Positions 59,301 to 64,000 of a stretch of DNA of 64,000 nt are shown here, in pieces; position 1 is the stretch's first letter; each line of letters opens with the position of its first letter. The translations under genes were made by a program, and so were the position numbers. Below the pieces are notes generated by a model that saw nothing but the letters and a program-made list of their open reading frames with translations, was not told where the DNA came from and searched no databases. Origin of the DNA: Fragilaria crotonensis (taxonomy: Eukaryota; Bacillariophyta; Fragilariophyceae; Fragilariales; Fragilariaceae). The stretch lies in assembly GCA_022925895.1 (NCBI GenBank), contig JAKSYS010000164.1:1-64000 (forward strand), in the 5' to 3' direction.

Positions 59301-60224
59301 CCCCAATGAGAAAGCAATGGCTGGTTGACGGTGCGTACTAAATCTATATCACCCGGATTTGGCTGGCAAGTGTGCAACCAATTGTAAGGCTTGATCGGTT
59401 GTTGCGTTGGATTTATGAATCGGGTCGAATTGTTGTCCTTGTACTAGGCGCAGCAATGTTGATGCGTTTCCTTGTTCTGACGAGAAGAGGACAACTTGGT
59501 CGCAGCCTGACACCTTACCGATGGTTGGGCATTACCTTTGACGGGGTGTTTCCAAGTTTGACATGCGTTCCGTTATGTGACTGGGGTTGGTTTTAAATTT
59601 GGGTAGTATGTGCAATGCTGCGCTGCCAGATGCACCTAATGTCAGGAGCAAGAATTGGTTTCAAGGAACTGCTATGTTGACACAAACCATGTGGGTTGCA
59701 CTGTTACTTGGTGGCCTCAAACCGGAGATCTGACATTTGGAAGCAGGATTCAATTCATGGCTGCAATGGTTGCAGTGACAATGGTTGTGATGACTGACAA
59801 ATGCAATGATTGCAAGCATCTTTTTTTTGCTAATTGCTATGGCAAGATGGAGAAACCGACTTGTCAGATGAACTGATTAAGTGTCTTCCGGGGAACATGA
59901 CCAAGAGAGTCGTATTCTCATGTGTGCATTGGTGAAGTGTCCCAAATGGACATGACACAGACATGCAAACTGTCCAAAAGGGACATGGTGCGAGTGGAAG
60001 GACATAATGATTATGGAACCACTTATCCCCTAGGTGGATGTATGCGATGAGTGCAGAGTCACTGTTATGTGGATGTATGCAATGATGCAGAACCACAGAT
60101 TGAATGAATGGGTGGACGTACATGTGATGACACGTGGAACCACCAAGAATAGCTGATGTTGGCCGGCCTCTGCATGACAAATCTGGATCAAACTAGTTGT
60201 CTATGACGCCTAGTGCGAGGGGAC
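56383..60224 (+). pseudogene. Decayed protease-integrase-RT-RNase H region of element 5
   Basis: Fragments align with copia pol in order. 56434-56550 reads YPIQEIPIALVATMWT and SEALYFGD, like the protease-end block of element 1 (QIPIATVATAYD, NEALYFGD). 56590-56700 resembles the pre-integrase part. Around 59395-59520, LDRLLRWIYESGRIVVLV and RRGQLG recall the LLRW-E-GR--I block before RNase H. At 59660-59740, NCYVDTNHVGCTVT recalls CFVDADHAGC. Stops are frequent and no catalytic motif is complete. Integrase (56.9-58.3 kb) and RT (58.3-59.4 kb) can only be placed by position. The purine tract is at about 60215. Confidence 0.65.
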
Positions 60225-60506
60225 TGAATAGATTCTGCCATGAGTGCGGGATATTCGGACAAACAGACAAGACAGACGAGCTTAGGACTTATGCCGGTCT
60301 TGGTTAGTCTTGGAATGTCTGGGAACATCTCGCTCGGATGACCGGTGGGAACAGCCCTCCAACCGGGTCGGGACTGAGACTAGATTGATAAGCTCACTCT
60401 TTTTATAATTAATCAAGTTGCATGCCGCATCTAGATGATTGCTATATTGTTTAGAGTCGGTTTCTGGCAATGGCAGATTTGCCGCACTTCCGAGAGATTT
60501 TACTGA
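60225..60506 (+). repeat. 3' LTR of element 5
   Basis: Copy of 46997-47278 with about seven substitutions, preceded by GCGAGGGGAC and followed by ACCA. Confidence 0.85.
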
Positions 60507-60510
60507 ACCA

Positions 60511-61475
60511 GAAAACCTGCTCCACCTAAGGCCGCGGCATCGGTCACATCCAATCTGTCGCAGTCCTCTGATAGTGAATCCGACTCCGACATCGGTCCTA
60601 CCAAACAGAAAATGCCACCACGGAGAAAAACAAGACCGGCAGAGAAAAACCCGCAGGAAGAGGCGTCCATGACTTCCTCGGCTGTTCCGACCAAAATTTC
60701 CAAAAAAGACGCGGCGTACCGTGAATTGGAGAGTCAACTCAAAAGCGTTCAGGCACAACGCAATCAAGACCTCCAAACTACCCAATCCCAACTGCTGGAC
60801 ATTGACACCAAGCTCAAAGAGCTTGACCCCTGTCTTGATAACCTTGAGGCAAAGGCAGTCCAATCCATGCAATATCACGTGGACACAAACCAGGCTCTCA
60901 CGAATGTGCAATCCCAAATGTCTCAGATGATGGAAATGATGCAAAACATTATGCGCACCAGGCCAAACCAGGATGGGTACCCATATAACCATGACGGAGC
61001 CCTGCCCTCATCGTCGCTGGCAGCAGTGAATCACAACACCCCAGCGACTAGCGCGCATCTGATAGTTGAAGTACCTTCAACGCAGGACACTCGTCACCAC
61101 GAGGGAAGTTGCTCGGTTGCCTCCAGCTCAAGCGGTTCGCAACATGAACAGCCTCCACCGAAGAAGACCTTGAAACGATCGATGCCGGACGCCACAGATA
61201 AGATGCACCTGGACACTTGTACCATAGACGATGATGCGTCCTCCTCATCCTTTAACTCCACTCCACCAATCTATCCGCTCTCTGCGCCGACTACTCCTTC
61301 GCCACTTCAACTTGAAAGGGAGCACTCACTACAGTCCCAGCGCACTTCAGAAATGGACACTGAAAACACGAATCCTACCCACCTTGCCATGCCCGATCTG
61401 GAAGATCAATACAAACTGTCCGACGAACAACAGTCAAGCAACAACACATCTCCAGACGGGGGCACCAACGGATGA
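60511..61475 (+). CDS. LINE ORF1, segment 3 (C-terminal coiled coil and acidic tail)
   Basis: Completes the codon A (46996) plus GA (Arg) and continues without a stop to TGA 61473-61475. An acidic-basic stretch (SQSSDSESDSD, MPPRRKTRPAEK) precedes a clear coiled coil at about 60700-60950 (ELESQLKSVQAQRNQDLQ, LLDIDTKLKEL). A Ser/Pro-rich tail follows. Coiled coils are common in LINE ORF1 proteins, where they trimerise. Joined to segments 1 and 2 the frame spans 1002 codons. An ATG at 60612 lies inside it. Confidence 0.82.
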
Positions 61476-64000
61476 TGGTGACAAAAGGAAACCCCATACA
61501 GCCGCCTACAGTGCTCCTCACAGAAGACGGTAGCCCGGCTCCCGGAGACTCGTCTCCTCCAGGCACAATCGTAGTAGATGACAACTCTAACGCCCATGTT
61601 ACCCCCCTTTCAGCACCATCACATATCTTCTCAGTGTTCTCATCAGATAGAGGACAAGGCCTCCAACAGGATCACCGGCAATGACACCATCAACATCCAA
61701 CTGATATTCTTGATGAGAACACAAGGCGACCACACACATACAGGACGCTCCACCTCTCGCACGATATCCCGCGTATTCCTGTTTCGTGCATTCTACTCTT
61801 ACCATCGTCCCGTCCGAAACGGCAGACCCGCCTCCGTTCCATTGACGAGTTCCCGGAGCTTCCATATGGAGACCCGATTATTCAGAAAAGACCGGAAAGT
61901 ACACGACTTTTCTTTCAAAACGTGAAAGGCTTGACGCATACATCCTCAGGAGAAGATTACGGTTATTAAATGGCCTGTATGGCTGCGTATCAAGTCGACA
62001 TCTTTGGACTCGCGGAAACTAATACATGTTGGAATCATACCCACCTCCGAATGGACTTCCAAGCCTTGTCGCGCAAACAATTTCGGCAGCATCGCCTAAG
62101 CTTTGGTTCACCGTCCGCAGAGGTTGATAAGTGCCATGAAAAAGAGTCGTTTCAGGCCGGAGGCAGCCTCACGATGGCCACCGGAACATTGGCATCTTAC
62201 TCATCTGGCGACGTCCTTGTGGATCCCTCCGGCCTTGGACGGTGGAGTGGGATAAATTTCCGGGGCAAGTCATCAGCGCAACTCAGCATCATTACCGCAT
62301 ACCGAACATGCAGCGGCTCTATACAGTCTTCTCCACTCGGGAGCACCTTCATTCGGGAGTATGAGTTTCACAAATCCCAGGGTATTCAAAATCCAAATCC
62401 AAGGCGGCTCTTCTTCCACGATCTGGAAATTTTTATTAACAACCTCCGGGATGGCAACGAGACACATTCGGTTATCCTTATGCTTGATGCCAACTCTGAA
62501 CTCCATCAGGATACAAACTTCCAAGACTTTGCTAATAAACTCGAGCTCTCTGACCTTCATTCTCGCGACCCAGCGCCCTCAACATATATCGGCGCAAAGA
62601 GGCGTCGCATTGATTACATCCTGGCAACTGACCGGATCGCAAGCGGCAACACGCGCTCTGGAACTCTTTCTTATACCAAAGGGCCTCAATCAGACCATTG
62701 CGGCCTATATGTGGACATTGATCTTCCCTCCATTTTCGATCCGAATTATGAACCAACTTCAAATCATTCAAAGGACAAACGTGCATTGCTGGCAGGTAAC
62801 CCTGAACACGTCAAACAATACCACCTCCACATGAAAGAGTACTACACGCAGCATCGCATGTTTGATCGCATGAAGGAGCTCATTCAAACTCACCAGGAGA
62901 TTCCTCTTCCAGAGCTACGAGAGCGCCTCGAAAAATAGGACTTAGACCAGGGTCGAGCAATGATGTCAGCAGAAAAATCTCTCCAGTCGGTATCAGACAA
63001 AGCATACGCGTGGTCTCCAACTCTCAGGAATAAGGCAATCATTCGACAGTACTGGCGCCTTCGACTTCGCGAAGCTGACTTCGCCGAAACATGGGGACGC
63101 ACGTTTGATAGGTGGACGAGCCAAATCCAAACCAAGGACGCAACGTTTACCCTTCCACTACGACGCGACGTCATCACGCGGGAGGAAATCAGCAAACACT
63201 TCACGGTCGCCTCCAGGGAGTTCCGCAAATGCCAACGCAATGCAACGGATCATAGGCATCAATCATACCACGATCTCATGCTCTTTTATGAGGATGACGA
63301 CAATCCAGATACACGGAAAGCCTCCAAAAGAAAGATGAAGATTCTTCAATGCACCATCCTTGCTGAAAATCAACGCCATATTCACAAATCCTTGGGCCAA
63401 ATCGTGAAGCCCTCATCCTATACTCCTTTGGACAAAATCCAAATCCCACGATAGGCGGACCAGCAACAATCTTCTGCACCGAATGCTGTATACAATATGA
63501 TGCATAGTTCGACTCCGCGCGAGATGGTTTGGGACACAATTATAGATCAAGCAGACATGGAAAAGCATCTTCTCTCATATAATCGAGAATCGTTCAGAGC
63601 GGCGGCAGAATCCCCCTGTGGAAGCGGGGTCATCTTCGACGCCTTAACGTCTCCTGCTGCAAAAGATGTACTTAGGGGTGTTGTACCTCTTGAATGGTAT
63701 GGTAATGATCTTGCTCTCAAGGAATTCCTGGCCTCATTTTGTATTCCTGAAGTTGTGACAAAGTCGGAGCCGATTCCCACTGCAATCACGACACACGATG
63801 TTATAAAAGGCTTTAAGTCCTGGTCTGAAGGAACCTCCACATCGCCTTCAAAACGCCATCTCGGCCACTACAAAGCCATCGTCCAGGAACCTGAGTTGCT
63901 CCAATGTCTCACATGGTTCCTCCACATTGTGACTTCCAAGGGAACTGCGGTCAATCGCTGGTGTCAAGCAACCAATGTCTTAATCGAGAAAGATCCAGGC
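61472..64000 (+). pseudogene. LINE ORF2: apurinic-type endonuclease, then RT fingers; runs off the window
   Basis: Starts at ATG 61472, overlapping the ORF1 stop as ATGA. The one frame can be followed to 64000, broken only by in-frame stops at 61682 (TGA), 61967 (TAA), 62936 (TAG) and 63452 (TAG). Endonuclease/exonuclease/phosphatase fold: RLFFQNVKGL (Asn), DIFGLAETNT (Glu, about 62010), ILMLDANSEL (Asp-x-Asn, about 62485), RRIDYILATDR (about 62600) and PQSDHCGLYVDI (Asp-His, about 62690). A linker is followed by SPSKRHLGHYKAI and NVLIEKDPG, the first RT fingers blocks. The RT catalytic core is beyond the window. Nicks target DNA and primes reverse transcription. Confidence 0.88.

Larger units (their letters stand above)
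46997..60506 (+). mobile_element. Copia-derived element 5, decayed interior, young LTRs, carrying element 4
   Basis: LTRs of 282 bp at 46997-47278 and about 60225-60506 differ at about seven positions. The 5' LTR is followed by GTTTATCAGACCCA and the 3' LTR is preceded by GCGAGGGGAC. ACCA flanks both sides (46993-46996, 60507-60510). Without element 4 it is about 6.8 kb. The interior keeps copia order but is full of stops. The LINE ORF1 frame resumes exactly after it, which confirms the borders. Confidence 0.86.
35741..64000 (+). mobile_element. LINE-like non-LTR retrotransposon, opened by two nested copia insertions, continues past the window
   Basis: 5' leader 35741-35831, ORF1 in three segments (35832-37065, 46187-46996, 60511-61475) and ORF2 from 61472. 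The gaps are elements 3 (37066-46181) and 5 (46997-60506), each with a short target duplication. Removing them and one copy of each duplication restores a continuous frame. The LINE lies directly against the copia RNase H fragment at its left border; its right end is outside the window. Confidence 0.9.

Noticed and set aside
60225-60506. A second, 5'-truncated LINE copy sharing the ORF1 end with 47.0 kb
   Set aside because: The shared 282 bp are flanked by a primer site on one side and a purine tract on the other, so they are LTRs, and the LINE frame is single-copy.

Overview
The window looks like repeat-dominated nuclear DNA of a microalga, most likely a diatom. The Ty1/copia elements have the Asp-Ser-His-Ala-Asp-Thr or Asp-Thr-Asn-Ala-Asp-Thr protease motif that I associate with diatom copia lineages. 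The single host gene has short GT-AG introns (67-109 bp) and an N-terminally disordered PDZ protein architecture. No bacterial genes, rRNA, tRNA or CRISPR were recognised. Apart from that host gene (minus strand, 8390-11005), almost every segment can be assigned to a mobile element, and most elements sit inside other elements.

Layout. 1-6513: a copia element with near-identical LTRs (element 1), inserted at the catalytic YVDD codons of an older copia pol whose remnant and 3' LTR follow (element 0, 6514 to about 8100). 8390-11005: PDZ-domain gene. 11058-20486: a DNA transposon with 27-bp inverted ends and a TTA target duplication, carrying inside it a 7.5-kb tyrosine-recombinase (DIRS-group) retrotransposon with split direct repeats A1-ORFs-B1-A2-B2 (11243-18764). 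20777-27347: a region bounded by inverted repeats of over 200 bp, holding a 1.4-kb hexanucleotide array, a decayed piggyBac-like transposase (minus) and a decayed Tc1/mariner-like transposase (plus). 27477-35484: a second copy of the element 1 family (1b), split by a complete minus-strand copia (element 2, 27780-34080). Its gag remnant runs in frame into an unrelated copia RNase H piece.

35741-64000 is one non-LTR (LINE-like) retrotransposon opened by insertions. Its ORF1 lies in three segments (35832-37065, 46187-46996, 60511-61475) that remain in one frame with no stop codon for 1002 codons. The first gap is copia element 3 (37066-46181, minus), which itself holds a 5'-truncated LINE with a 17-bp target duplication. 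The second gap is copia-like element 5 (46997-60506), which itself holds copia element 4 (49692-56377, minus). ORF2 (endonuclease, then reverse transcriptase) starts at 61472, overlapping the ORF1 stop, and runs off the window in one frame broken by four in-frame stops.

Two observations stand out. Element 5 has LTRs that differ by only about seven bases, yet its interior is a wreck of copia domains, so it probably moved as a non-autonomous element. The primer-binding sites of five copia elements look like internal tRNA segments (anticodon arm or D arm) rather than tRNA 3' ends. Many single-base frameshifts in otherwise young elements fall in homopolymers and could be residual long-read errors.
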